A DNA stretch of 64,000 bases from G958295645 sp965242735 (GTDB taxonomy: Bacteria > Gemmatimonadota > Gemmatimonadetes > Longimicrobiales > Gaopeijiaceae), in assembly GCA_965242735.1 (NCBI GenBank), contig OZ251497.1:1612001-1676000 (forward strand), read 5' to 3'. Positions within the stretch are counted from its first letter, which is position 1. Each line of letters starts with the position of its first letter. The notes below the pieces were generated by a model. The model worked only from the letters and a program-made list of their open reading frames with translations. It did not search any database and was not told where the DNA came from. Positions 34,379-44,880 of the stretch are shown in pieces. The position numbers and the translations under genes were made by a program.

Positions 34379-35178
34379 CGACCACCGGCATCCCGCGTTC
34401 GGCCGTCCCCCCCGAAAGCGGCGCTGCGCAACCCTCGCGGGAGCCCGAGCCCGCCTCCGGCCTCTCGCCGTCTTCGGCCGTCCCCCCCGAGGGAGCGCAA
34501 CACTCCCCGGACACCGATCTGGCCTCCGGATCTTCGGCTCCCTCCCGCGAGAGCGGCGACGCGCCCTTGGGGGAGCCCGGTCCCGCCTCCCGCCTCTTGC
34601 CGTCGTCGGCCGTGTCCCGCGAGAGCGGCAGCGCCGTGGCCGGTGGCGGCGCGCAAGAGCTTCCCGGCGCGACCGGCGCCGAGAGCGCGCCGGAGCTGCC
34701 GGACCTTGGACTTCCAGACCCGCCGCCGGCCGGGCCTCCGGACGCGGACGGCGGCCACGGCTCGCCGACGCGCCCGGAGAGGGGCGAAGTCGCCGCCGAG
34801 AGCGGCCCCGTGGCCAAGAGGGTCTACTACTCGATCGGCGAAGTCGGCGTCCTCACGGGGCTCAAGCCGCATGTGCTGCGCTACTGGGAGACGCAGTTCG
34901 ACGCCATCTCGCCCGGCAAGAACCGAGGCGGCAGCCGCGTCTACCGGGTCGGCGACATCCGCGCGATCCTTCTGGTCAAGCGGTTGCTCTACGAGGAACG
35001 GTTCACCATCGAGGGCGCCAAGCAGAAGCTCGACGAGATGCGGCAGGAGGAAACGCTCGGGAAGGAGAGCGCGTTGCGGGCCGAACCGGCCATGCTGGCG
35101 CTGATCAAGGAAGGTCTCCTGGCGGCGCGTTCGGCGCTGGCCTTGCCGGAAGTCCCGGCCGCCCCAAGCCCGGACTGA
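34375..35178 (+). CDS. MerR-family transcription regulator with long repetitive N-terminal tail
   Basis: 267 residues. The DNA-binding MerR domain is at about residues 143-215: YYSIGEVGVLTGLKPHVLRY, with RGGSRVYRVGDI in the wing. A short C-terminal helix follows. Residues 1-140 are disordered, rich in Pro, Ser, Glu and Gly, with degenerate repeats such as SPSSAVPPE and LPSSAVSRES. No metal-binding cysteines are visible. The ATG overlaps the plsY-gpsA stop. Similar stand-alone MerR proteins sit in this place in related gene orders; its targets are unknown. Confidence 0.88.
   Translation: MTTTGIPRSAVPPESGAAQPSREPEPASGLSPSSAVPPEGAQHSPDTDLASGSSAPSRESGDAPLGEPGPASRLLPSSAVSRESGSAVAGGGAQELPGATGAESAPELPDLGLPDPPPAGPPDADGGHGSPTRPERGEVAAESGPVAKRVYYSIGEVGVLTGLKPHVLRYWETQFDAISPGKNRGGSRVYRVGDIRAILLVKRLLYEERFTIEGAKQKLDEMRQEETLGKESALRAEPAMLALIKEGLLAARSALALPEVPAAPSPD
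34393..34650 (+). repeat. Degenerate tandem repeats coding the MerR N-terminal tail
   Basis: Units of roughly 65-75 bp carry blocks like TCGGCCGTCCCCCCCGA, GCGGGAGCCCGAGCCCGCCT and CTCGCCGTCTTCGG, three to four times with much divergence. They encode the Pro/Ser/Glu-rich segment before the DNA-binding domain. Confidence 0.6.
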
Positions 35179-35191
35179 TCGCGCTTCTTCC

Positions 35192-35946
35192 GTGCGAATC
35201 CTCTGCACCAACGACGACGGCTATCTGTCGCCGGGTCTCCGCGTGCTCGCGGAAGCCGCCCACGAGATCGGCGCGGTCGACGTCGTCGCCCCCGACCGAG
35301 AACGCAGCGCGTCGAGCCACGCGCTGACGCTGCACCATCCGTTGCGCAAGCGGCGAGCGCCCGACGGCGCCACGATCATCGACGGCACGCCGACCGACTG
35401 CGTGATGCTGGCGGTCCACGAGCTGCTGGGGGAGCGGCCCGCGCTCTGCGTGTCCGGTGTCAACGCGGGGCCCAACATGGGCGAAGACGTGTTCTACTCC
35501 GGCACCGTGGCCGCGGCCATGGAGGCGGCCATCATGGGCATTCCGGCCGTGGCGGTCTCGTTCGCGGGCCGGCGCGTCGAGGAAGTGGAGGGGTGGCAGG
35601 GAGCCCTCGCGGCCCTGCTTCGCCAAATGGTCGCGCAGGGCATCCGCAAGGGGGAAGTGCTCAACGTCAATCTGCCGCCGGTTCCGCCGGACGAAACGGG
35701 CGGCGTGCGCGTCACCGAGCTCGGCCGCCGCCACTACACGGACACCGTCACGCGGGCCCCGGACCCGTCGGGAAGGGAATACTACTGGATCGGCGGCACC
35801 GTGTCGTCCTGGGACGACCGCCCCGACTCGGACTTCGAGGCCGTCAGCGCCGGCTGCATCTCGGTGACCCCGCTCCATCCCGATCTCACGAACCGGCCGC
35901 GCATGGACGCCATTCGCAAGTGGAACCTGGAGATCGGACGCCGGCC

Positions 35947-35950
<4 letters not shown>
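35192..35950 (+). CDS. surE: 5'-nucleotidase SurE
   Basis: Metal-dependent phosphatase acting on nucleoside monophosphates in stationary phase and stress. It is 252 residues, with the N-terminal ILCTNDDGYLSPGL holding the metal-binding Asp pair, PDRERSASSHALTLHHPL, and CVSGVNAGPNMGEDVFYSGTV. Start GTG 35192 gives the standard N-terminus. The stop overlaps the GTG of the next gene (GTGA). Confidence 0.95.
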
Positions 35951-37343
<1,393 letters not shown>

Positions 37344-37482
37344 GAGCGCGCGATGCCACGCGCGCGCAACGCTCAAGGTCGCCTTGCCGGACTCCATGTT
37401 CAAGTCGCGGCGAGCGAGATACCTTGAATCGAAGGGCCCGGACGCACGGGCCGAACCACAACTGGATCCACAAAGAAAGGAC

Positions 37483-39372
37483 ATGCCCATGTTGGCGACG
37501 ACGACGATGCTGCTCGCGGCGATGCAGGCCGCGCCGGACCGAATTGAACTCGCACCCGCGCGCCTTTCGCTCGACGCAGGCGAATCCGTCGTGGTGCAGG
37601 CCCGCGCTCTGGGCCCGGACGGCGCCGTCATGAGCGGCGTGGAGTTTGCCTGGCGCGTCCTGACCCCCGAGGTCGTCGCCGTCGACGCGAACGGGCGGGT
37701 CACGGCCCTCTCGCCGGGCGAGGCGCGGGTGGCCGCCCGAGCGGGCAACACGATGGGCTTCGCGGTCGTCGAGGTGCGGGCCGCGCCGGCGGCGGCGCTC
37801 TCGGCGACCCTGCCCGGCGCGCCCCTGCTCGCGGGCGCCAGCGCCCCCGTCGTCGTCGTCGCGACCGATGCGGACGGCGAGGCGGTGGACCCGGGAACGC
37901 TGGCATTCTCCTCCTCCGACGAGCGCGTCGCCGCGGTGGACGCCCTCGGCCGCGTGTTCGCGCGGACGGAAGGCGAGGCGGAAATCGTCGTGACGGCCGG
38001 TCGGCTGCGGGCCGGCGTGGGGGTGCAGGTGGCCGGGGAGGCGGTCGAGCCGGCCGTTCTCTCGCCGGCCAGCGCCCGAGCCCGCACGGGCGACGTGGTC
38101 CGGTTTCGCGCGACCATCGGCGGGCGCGCCCAGCGCCCGGCGTGGAGCGTGGACGGCGCCGGCGCCCAGATCGAAGCCGACGAAGCCGAGGGGGTCTTCG
38201 TCGCGGAACGCCCCGGCGCCTACCGGGTGACGGCGCTGGTCGGCGAGTCTCATGCCGCCTCCGCCTTCGTGCACGTCGAGCCGAGATCGGCGCCGGCCGA
38301 ACTCGTGCAGGTCGGCCGCGGCGCCGCGGCCGACCACCACTCCGGCGACACGTGGGTCTTCGAGGGCGCCGACGGACGCGACTACGCCTACGTCGGGACC
38401 TACATGCACGACTGGATGAAGGCGTGGGACGTGACCGACCCGTCGGCTCCCGTGCTCACCGATTCGGTGCAGCTCGACGCGCGGCGCATCAACGACGTGA
38501 AGATCCACGAGAACAACCGGCTCGGCGTGGTCACGCGCGAAGGGGCCTCCGACCGCCGCAACGGCATCGTGGTGCTGGACTTGGCCGATCCGGCCCATCC
38601 CTCGGTGCTCTCGGAGTACAAGAGCACGGTGACCGGCGGCGTCCACAACGTCTGGATCGAGGGCGACTTGGTCTACGCCGTTCACAACGGCACGCGCGAC
38701 ATCCACGTCATCGACATCTCCGACCCCGCCGCGCCCGAGGAAGTCGGCCGCTGGGGGATGCCCGAGTCCCCGGGGAAGTCCCTGCACGACGTGATCGTCC
38801 AAGAGGGCTACGCCTATCTGTCATACTGGGACGACGGCGTCGTGATGCTGGACGTCGGCGCCGGAACGCACGGCGGCACGCCCACGGAGCCCCAGTTCGT
38901 GTCGCGCTACAAGTACCCGGAGGGCAACACCCACACGGCTTGGCGCGCGGGCCGCTACTTGTTCGTGGGCGACGAGATCTTCCCCACCGACTGGGACGCC
39001 GACAGGCCCATCGAGGCCCGTGGCTACGTCCACGTGCTTGACATGGCCGATCCGGAACACCCCGTCGAAGTGGCTCGCTACGAAGTGCCCGAAGCCGGCG
39101 CGCACAACATCTGGGTGGAGGACGACCGGCTCTACGTCGGCTACTACCAGGCCGGCCTTCGCGTGGTGGACGTTTCCGGCGAGCTGCGCGGCGATCTCTA
39201 CGCGCAGGGGCGGGAAGTCGCCGTCTTCAAGACCATCGACTCGCAGTCGACCGTGCCCAACTGGGGCATGACCTGGGGCGCCCAAATCCACAAGGGCAAC
39301 ATCTTCACGTCCGACCTCAACTCGGGACTGTGGGTCGTGAAGCTCGTGGAGGCGTCGAGAACGATCTCGTAG
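37483..39372 (+). CDS. Exported protein with Ig-like domains and LVIVD-type propeller repeats
   Basis: 629 residues from ATG 37483 (ATG 37489 lies 8 bases after AAGG and is equally possible). A short N-terminal hydrophobic segment (MLATTTMLLAAMQAAP) is followed by two or three Big_2-like immunoglobulin domains (about 15-280, for example VVAVDANGRVTALSPGEA). A repeat region of LVIVD/choice-of-anchor type follows (about 285-625): WVFEGADGRDYAYVGTY, VVLDLADPAHPSVLSEY and VHVIDISDPAAPEEVG. Surface or periplasmic; ligand unknown. It is preceded by 139 bases after tRNA-Arg with no clear promoter. Confidence 0.8.
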   Translation: MPMLATTTMLLAAMQAAPDRIELAPARLSLDAGESVVVQARALGPDGAVMSGVEFAWRVLTPEVVAVDANGRVTALSPGEARVAARAGNTMGFAVVEVRAAPAAALSATLPGAPLLAGASAPVVVVATDADGEAVDPGTLAFSSSDERVAAVDALGRVFARTEGEAEIVVTAGRLRAGVGVQVAGEAVEPAVLSPASARARTGDVVRFRATIGGRAQRPAWSVDGAGAQIEADEAEGVFVAERPGAYRVTALVGESHAASAFVHVEPRSAPAELVQVGRGAAADHHSGDTWVFEGADGRDYAYVGTYMHDWMKAWDVTDPSAPVLTDSVQLDARRINDVKIHENNRLGVVTREGASDRRNGIVVLDLADPAHPSVLSEYKSTVTGGVHNVWIEGDLVYAVHNGTRDIHVIDISDPAAPEEVGRWGMPESPGKSLHDVIVQEGYAYLSYWDDGVVMLDVGAGTHGGTPTEPQFVSRYKYPEGNTHTAWRAGRYLFVGDEIFPTDWDADRPIEARGYVHVLDMADPEHPVEVARYEVPEAGAHNIWVEDDRLYVGYYQAGLRVVDVSGELRGDLYAQGREVAVFKTIDSQSTVPNWGMTWGAQIHKGNIFTSDLNSGLWVVKLVEASRTIS

Positions 39373-39380
39373 AGGCGAAG

Positions 39381-39397
39381 CCCGGCACGCTGCCGGG
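39381..39397. terminator. GC hairpin between convergent genes
   Basis: CCCGGCA-CGC-TGCCGGG is a perfect 7-bp stem with a 3-base loop in the 72-base gap between the convergent LVIVD and metallopeptidase genes. It could end transcription from either side. There is no T-run. Confidence 0.4.
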
Positions 39398-39444
39398 GGG
39401 CGCCGGTTCGCTCCGCCGACTACGACTGGGCGGCGCCAGCCCCG

Positions 39445-42126
39445 TCAGCGCACGCGGGCGACCACGACGCTCACCCGGCTGCCGTAGCCTGCCCGCCCGG
39501 CGATCGTGATGCCTTCGCCCCTGCCGTCGGACTGGAACTCGTGGAACAGGATGCCGCCCGGGTGCAGGTATTCGGGGAAGCGCGCGGGCTCGAAGGCGCC
39601 GACCTCGATGCCCGTCTTCGGCCAGGGGTAGAAGCCCCGGGGGCGGTCCTCCCACGTGGGCCGGAAGAGGTCCCGGATGGCCGAGCGGAAGTCGTACGTC
39701 GTGAAGGCCCGTTCCGGTTGGGGCGCTCCCGTCCCGTTCAGCGTCATCGCAATCGCGTACTCCCTCAGCAGATCCGCCATCGGCTTGCCGGTGACCTGTT
39801 CGATGCCCGCCACTCCGACGGGCAAGTCGGTGTTGAGCTTGCGGAAGAACGCGCTGTCGCCGAGCGCGGCCGCGTCTGCGTAGGCGTCGGCAAGGAACCT
39901 GTGGAAATGCCATGACGTCCCGTAGAACGTGTGGTCGTCGGTTGGATTTTCCACAAGCGAGTTTCGAGCCTGCGAATAGGACAGCGCCGTGCGGACCAAG
40001 CGAAGCAACGTGCCCGAGTTCTCCGGCGTCGTGACCTCCCCGCTCCGAGGCGGGTAGGCGCTCCTGTCGAAGACGGCCGTGCGCGCCACGCCGCCCGTGG
40101 CCTCGACGGCTCGGCGGGACGCCACTTCCCCCGCGATCTCGGCCGTCCCCTCCTCCAGCCACGAGGGAGGCCAGTTTCTCGACGAAGCCCGCCGGTACAG
40201 CGACGCGATGTGCTTGACCTCGTGCACGGTCGTCGCCATCACTTGGTAGCTTCGCCGACCGACGGGACGGGTCACGTAGTCGAACATCTGCTGGTTGTAG
40301 TAGACGATCTCCATCTCGTTCGACCCTGGACATGCGCTTGCCGCAAAGAAGTCCGGGCCCCACACGTAGGCCGCGTAGTTGTTGGGCACTACCGGCGTGA
40401 CGAAGAGCACCACCCGGCCGTCGCTGTTGATGTCGGTGACGCCGCCGAAATACTCCTCGATCGTGGACGCCCCGTAGTCGGCGTAGAAGTCGAGCACCTG
40501 GGTCGCGGTGGCCGGCCGAACGGGCGCCGTCGCTTGCTGGGCGGAATCCTGGTAGATCGCGAGGTAGTCGTTGTAGCCGACCAAGTTCGCCGTCACGCGT
40601 TCGGGAGGATTCGAGCTGCACGGTCCGCTCTCCCAGGTCGTGGGGCGAAGCGCGGCGGTCTGCGCGGGCGGATTCGTCGCGGCCGCGCGGCGCTGGGCGC
40701 GAGGAGAACCGCCCGCGTTGGGCAGCAGCGCCGCGGGATCCAATGCGCTGACGATGCGTTGCGTTCGAGCCAGCAATTCATGCTTCATTCGCGCGCGCCG
40801 ACGGTCCGCCTCGGGGTCGAAGCCGGGAATGACGGGGTGCAGCTCGTAATGGGGCGGCTCCGCGGGCGTCCGGCGGGTTCCCCCCGCCGCGGGATCGGCG
40901 CCTGGCCAGGGTTCGCTCACCTCCAGGACGAATTCCACGTGGCCGGAATTCGTTGTCGTCCGGACGGCAGAAACGTGATAGCGGTCGCCGGGGCTCCCGG
41001 CCGGCAAGAACGGCGCGCAACGGACCGCGGGCGGCAAGGCGTCGAAGACCTCGACTTGCCCGGCCTCCAGCGCCAGCGGAGCGGGACAGGCGTGCAAGGT
41101 CAGCGTGCCGGTCGCTACCGTGCCTTGGGCGTCCCGCACGGCGACGGTGAACTCGCTCGATCCTTCGCTTGCGGACTGCCCCGACAGCGCTCCGGCCGAA
41201 TCGAGGGACATGCCGGCCGGCAACGCTCCCCCCGCCAGCGACCAAGCAAAGGGCGGCGTTCCTCCCACTTCTTCCAGAACCACATGGTAGGGCACGGTCG
41301 CCCGCGAGTCGGGAATGCGGATCGTCCACACGGTCAGAGGCGGCTCGGTGGCGTCCACCGCAAAATCCACGTAGAGGCTCGTGTTCTGGACGTAGGCGCG
41401 CAGATGCTGCGTGGACTCCAGGCCGATCGTCCACGCCGTGCGGGCTTCTCCGGCATCGTCGGTCCGGACGACGGTCGGCGAGACGCTCGCCCGATCGGCG
41501 TAGACGTCGAATTCCACCCTCACGTCCGAGAGCGGCAGGCCCGCCGCGTCGGTCACGCGCACGACGGGGTCTTCGGGCGTTCGAGTGAGCCCCGGAACCG
41601 TCTGCTTGTCTCCCGACACCTTGAGCAGCTCCGCAGGCTCCAATGCGGCGACCACCGTCGCCTGCCCGGACGCCGACGCGGCCGTCGCGCGAATTTGGGT
41701 TCGGCCTTGTCCGACCACGGTCGCCAGTCCCGACGACGACACGGTGGCGACCGCCTGGTCGTTGGAAGACCACGTCACCGTCGCGTCCTGCATGGCGTTG
41801 CCCTCGCGGTCGAGCACGCGGGCCGAGAACTGGAAGGTTTCGCCGGAGGTTCGAGCTTCGACGCTCGCGGGCGTCACGCTGACGCGGGCGGGAACCGGGG
41901 GCTCGACCGAGTCTCCTCCGCAAGCCGCGGCTACGACGGCGAGAACGGGGCCGAGCGGCAGCAGACGCCGCCGAAGCTTGGTCCGGCCTGCCGCCGAAAA
42001 GGCTTGATCCGCCGGCCTCGGGCGGCCCGCGGCAAGCAGGAAGTGCGCCTCGAAGCGGTCGTCTCCCGAAAAGGCTTGCGCTGCTGGCCTCGAGCGGCCC
42101 GGGCAGTAGTCGGCGGGCCGGTGCAT
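39445..42126 (-). CDS. Exported metallopeptidase with Ig-like domains (M30/hyicolysin-like)
   Basis: 893 residues from ATG 42126; ATG 42198 lies in the same frame but inside ggt. A hydrophobic segment ending LAVVAAACGGDS looks like a lipobox but sits about 70 residues in, behind a duplicated stretch. Next come Big_2-type domains (about 80-260) and a putative-Ig domain (PFAWSLAGGALPAGMSLDS). The peptidase domain has VMATTVHEVKHIASLY (HExxH) and a downstream glutamate in WLEEGTAEIAGEV, as in the M30 family. Likely surface-exposed. The true translation start is uncertain because of the repeat. Confidence 0.75.
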   Translation of the reverse strand: MHRPADYCPGRSRPAAQAFSGDDRFEAHFLLAAGRPRPADQAFSAAGRTKLRRRLLPLGPVLAVVAAACGGDSVEPPVPARVSVTPASVEARTSGETFQFSARVLDREGNAMQDATVTWSSNDQAVATVSSSGLATVVGQGRTQIRATAASASGQATVVAALEPAELLKVSGDKQTVPGLTRTPEDPVVRVTDAAGLPLSDVRVEFDVYADRASVSPTVVRTDDAGEARTAWTIGLESTQHLRAYVQNTSLYVDFAVDATEPPLTVWTIRIPDSRATVPYHVVLEEVGGTPPFAWSLAGGALPAGMSLDSAGALSGQSASEGSSEFTVAVRDAQGTVATGTLTLHACPAPLALEAGQVEVFDALPPAVRCAPFLPAGSPGDRYHVSAVRTTTNSGHVEFVLEVSEPWPGADPAAGGTRRTPAEPPHYELHPVIPGFDPEADRRRARMKHELLARTQRIVSALDPAALLPNAGGSPRAQRRAAATNPPAQTAALRPTTWESGPCSSNPPERVTANLVGYNDYLAIYQDSAQQATAPVRPATATQVLDFYADYGASTIEEYFGGVTDINSDGRVVLFVTPVVPNNYAAYVWGPDFFAASACPGSNEMEIVYYNQQMFDYVTRPVGRRSYQVMATTVHEVKHIASLYRRASSRNWPPSWLEEGTAEIAGEVASRRAVEATGGVARTAVFDRSAYPPRSGEVTTPENSGTLLRLVRTALSYSQARNSLVENPTDDHTFYGTSWHFHRFLADAYADAAALGDSAFFRKLNTDLPVGVAGIEQVTGKPMADLLREYAIAMTLNGTGAPQPERAFTTYDFRSAIRDLFRPTWEDRPRGFYPWPKTGIEVGAFEPARFPEYLHPGGILFHEFQSDGRGEGITIAGRAGYGSRVSVVVARVR
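41994..42101 (-). repeat. Two 36-bp direct repeats, 72 bp apart, before the metallopeptidase signal
   Basis: Copies at 41994-42029 and 42066-42101 both start CCGAAAAGGCTTG on the plus strand and match at about 31 of 36 positions. In the gene frame they encode RPAAQAFS and RPADQAFS upstream of the hydrophobic signal segment, pushing the lipobox away from any start codon. Confidence 0.8.
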
Positions 42127-42181
42127 GAGCCTCCCTGCACGGGGCTCAGCCGGACGCGCCAATCGCCCGTGGGCGCAGCGG

Positions 42182-44011
42182 TCAGTACGCCAGCGCATAA
42201 GCTTCCCGGCGCGGGTCGGCGGCGGCGACCAGCGTCCCGCCGGCCGGACTCGTCCGAATCATCTGGGCGCCGCCGAAGGCCGCCGTCCATCCGGCAATCG
42301 GCTCCACCTGGTGGCCGAGCGCGGCCAGCCGCTCGCGCACCGGCGCGGGCACCCGATCCTCCACTTGCACGCGAAGGCCCGAATAGCTGCGGAAGCGAGG
42401 CGCCTCGATCGCCTGCTGAGGCGTCATGCCGAACAACAACAGGTTTTGGACGATCTGCATGAGGGTCTGCGTTTGGCCGTCGCCTCCCGGCGTGCCGAGC
42501 GTGAACGCGAACGCGTCCGCGGCATCGGTCGCGAGCAACGGCGTCAAGGTGTGGTAGGGCCGCTTGCCGGGCGCCACGACGTTGGGATGGGCCGGGTCCA
42601 GAACATGCAGGGCGCCCCGGTTGTGCAGCAAGACGCCCGTCTCGGGCTCCAGGAGCCCCGAGCCGAAGCCGTGGAACAGGCTCTGGATCCAAGAGACGGC
42701 ATTCCCCCAGCGGTCCACGGCGGTCAGATAGACGGTGTCGCCGGAGTCGTCGAGGGAGGCCAGGTCGCCGCCGGCCCGTCCGGCGCGCTGGAACCCCGCG
42801 GGCGCCAACGAAGCGCCCGGCTTCGGCGGGCGGCCCCCGCTGGACGGAGCCGCGGTCGCCGACACGTCCGGCCCAGGAAGTCCGGACTCGGCGTCCGGCG
42901 CCGCCGCCGCCGGATCGAACTGTTGCGAACGCTGGGCCAAGTAGGCGGAATCCAGGAGCCGGTCCGTCGGGACGTCGGAAAACTCCGGATCGGCCACCCA
43001 GGCGTCGCGATCCGCGAAGGCCAGCTTCTTGAGTTCGATCAGCGCGTGGAGATACTCGGGCGTGTTGTGCCCCATCCGCGCCAAGTCGTGGCGGGCAGCC
43101 ATCTTCGCGAACATCAGCTGCGCGATTCCCTGCGAGTTGGGCGGCAGGACATGCAGACGGACTCCCTCGTACGCCGCCGACAATGGATCGACCCAGGTCG
43201 AGACGTGCTCGTGCAGGTCGGACGCCGTCAGCAAGCCGCCCGCCGAATCGACGAAGGCAGCGAGCCTGGCCGCCACCTCGCCGCGATAGAAGCCGTCCTT
43301 GCCGTGGGCGGCGATGGACCGCAACGTGTTGGCCAGAGCAGGATTTCGCAGCGCCGAACCGGGCGCCGGAGGAGCGCCGGCCGGCAGGTAGAGCACCCGC
43401 CCGGGCTCGTTGAGTTCGCCCCCTTGCGCCTCGAAGTCGCGGGCCAGGCGCGTCGAGACGGGGAATCCGTCCTCCGCGTAGCCGATGGCGAAGGCGAGCA
43501 GATTGGAGAAGGGCAGGGAGCCGAAGCGCGCGTGCGCGTCGTGCCAAGCGGCGACCGCCCCCGGCACGGACACGGACAGCGGACCGGTCTCCGGGATGGC
43601 CTCGAAGCCCTGCTCGGCAAAGAAGTCCGGCGTGGCCCGAGCGCCTGCGCGGCCGCTCCCGTTGAGGCCGTGGACCGTTCCCGTCGCTCCCTCGTAGACA
43701 AGGGCGAAGGCGTCGCCTCCGACGCCGTTCATGTGGGGGCGCACGACCGCGAGCACGCCGGCCATGGCCACGGCGGCGTCGACCGCGTTGCCGCCACGGC
43801 GCAGGACGTCCATGCCTGCGCCCGCCGCCAAGGGGTGGCCCGCGGAGACGGCGCCTTGGGCGCCCCGGACTTCCGGACGGCCGCCGCCCGGTTGCGCCGA
43901 ACCGTCAGGCGACGCCGAGGAGGGCGACCCGCACGTCGGCGCGACGACGGCGGCCACGGCCAGCGCGAGAGGGAAGGGGACCCGCCGTCCGCCGGGAGAA
44001 CGGTCCGCCAT
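42182..44011 (-). CDS. ggt: Gamma-glutamyltransferase
   Basis: Periplasmic, self-cleaving enzyme that removes gamma-glutamyl groups from glutathione-type substrates. It is 609 residues from ATG 44011. An exported N-terminus (VPFPLALAVAAVVAPTCGS, possibly a lipoprotein) is followed by VRGAQGAVSAGHPLAAGAGMD and GGNAVDAAVAMA. The predicted autocleavage Thr is at about 426 (SGDTVYLTAVDRWGNAVS), with the substrate loop FGSGLLEPETGVLLHN and TPGGDGQTQ downstream. An insert of about 40 Pro/Gly-rich residues precedes the cleavage site. Confidence 0.92.
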   Translation of the reverse strand: MADRSPGGRRVPFPLALAVAAVVAPTCGSPSSASPDGSAQPGGGRPEVRGAQGAVSAGHPLAAGAGMDVLRRGGNAVDAAVAMAGVLAVVRPHMNGVGGDAFALVYEGATGTVHGLNGSGRAGARATPDFFAEQGFEAIPETGPLSVSVPGAVAAWHDAHARFGSLPFSNLLAFAIGYAEDGFPVSTRLARDFEAQGGELNEPGRVLYLPAGAPPAPGSALRNPALANTLRSIAAHGKDGFYRGEVAARLAAFVDSAGGLLTASDLHEHVSTWVDPLSAAYEGVRLHVLPPNSQGIAQLMFAKMAARHDLARMGHNTPEYLHALIELKKLAFADRDAWVADPEFSDVPTDRLLDSAYLAQRSQQFDPAAAAPDAESGLPGPDVSATAAPSSGGRPPKPGASLAPAGFQRAGRAGGDLASLDDSGDTVYLTAVDRWGNAVSWIQSLFHGFGSGLLEPETGVLLHNRGALHVLDPAHPNVVAPGKRPYHTLTPLLATDAADAFAFTLGTPGGDGQTQTLMQIVQNLLLFGMTPQQAIEAPRFRSYSGLRVQVEDRVPAPVRERLAALGHQVEPIAGWTAAFGGAQMIRTSPAGGTLVAAADPRREAYALAY

Positions 44012-44014
44012 GTC

Positions 44015-44023
44015 TGTTAGATT
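44015..44023 (+). promoter_or_regulatory. Candidate extended -10 promoter for the TPR membrane protein
   Basis: TGTTAGATT in the 98-base divergent gap between ggt and the next gene, 87 bases before its ATG. The surrounding 11-mer is identical to the one before lpxC/fabZ (15365-15375). No matching -35 is visible. Confidence 0.4.
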
Positions 44024-44109
44024 TGCGGCGTTCATTGCTTGTCCATCTTCGCATTTTCGCCCCGCCTTGGCAAGGGGCAACACCCGTACCCGCGCCGGGG
44101 AGCCCGAGC

Positions 44110-44811
44110 ATGGCCATGTATCGCAAGCCGGCGGCTCACGCTCCGAAGCCGTCTTCTGCCGCGGCCGACGAAGAAGACGCCTTCGTCGCCGCCACGCTTC
44201 GGGCGTCCCAGTGGATGCGGCGCAACAACAAGGCGGTCGTGCTGCTGCTCGGGATCGTGGCGGCGTCCGTGGTCGCGGCGATCTACTACGCCAGTCACCG
44301 CCGGGGCCTGCGGGCCGACGCGGCGGCCCAGCTGGAGATTCTTCAGCAGCGCATCGACGCCGGCCAGCTCGACGGCGTCCAAAACGACCTGGGCGTCTTC
44401 CTGGACCGGTACGACAGCACGCCCCAGGCGCCCGAGGCCCGGATCGCGCTGGCGCAGGCGCTCGTCGACGCCGGGGAACTCGAGTCGGCCGCCGAGCGCT
44501 TGGAGCCGATGGCTCGCGACGTGGGCGACCCCCTGGGCGCCCAGGCGGCGGCGTTCCTTGCGGCGGTCTTCGAGGACATGGGCAACGCGACGGGCGCCGA
44601 AGCCCTCTACATGCGCCTCGCCGACCAAGCCGAGCTGGACTTCCACGTCCGCGAGGGACTCGCCGCCGCCGCTCGAATGCGCCAGGCTCGCGGCGACCAT
44701 GCCGGCGCCGTCGCGCTCTACGACCGCCTGCTGGAGTCTCCCGGCGACCTGGGCCCCGATCTGGCCTTGGTGGAGTTGCGCCGGTCCGAAGCCGCCTCCG
44801 CCTTGCGCTGA
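44110..44811 (+). CDS. Single-span TPR membrane protein (YfgM/TPR_21-like)
   Basis: 233 residues, the only plus-strand protein gene in the right half apart from the truncated one at the edge. A cytoplasmic N-terminus of about 40 residues leads into a membrane span (AVVLLLGIVAASVVAAIYYA, about 41-60). Periplasmic helical repeats follow, such as LQQRIDAGQLDGVQNDLGVF and PEARIALAQALVDAGELESA. The topology matches YfgM, which helps the Sec translocon and periplasmic chaperones. ATG 44110 is used; ATG 44116 is possible. Confidence 0.78.
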   Translation: MAMYRKPAAHAPKPSSAAADEEDAFVAATLRASQWMRRNNKAVVLLLGIVAASVVAAIYYASHRRGLRADAAAQLEILQQRIDAGQLDGVQNDLGVFLDRYDSTPQAPEARIALAQALVDAGELESAAERLEPMARDVGDPLGAQAAAFLAAVFEDMGNATGAEALYMRLADQAELDFHVREGLAAAARMRQARGDHAGAVALYDRLLESPGDLGPDLALVELRRSEAASALR

Positions 44812-44880
44812 TCCGCGCCAAGACCGGACGTCGTGCTCGGACGAGCCGGCCGATGAAGACGAGCGGGTTCAGACGGCGGC

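Noticed and set aside
42125..44020. 631-codon plus-strand frame opposite ggt
   Set aside because: Ggt has all family motifs on the minus strand; the plus frame is Arg/Gly-rich and featureless.
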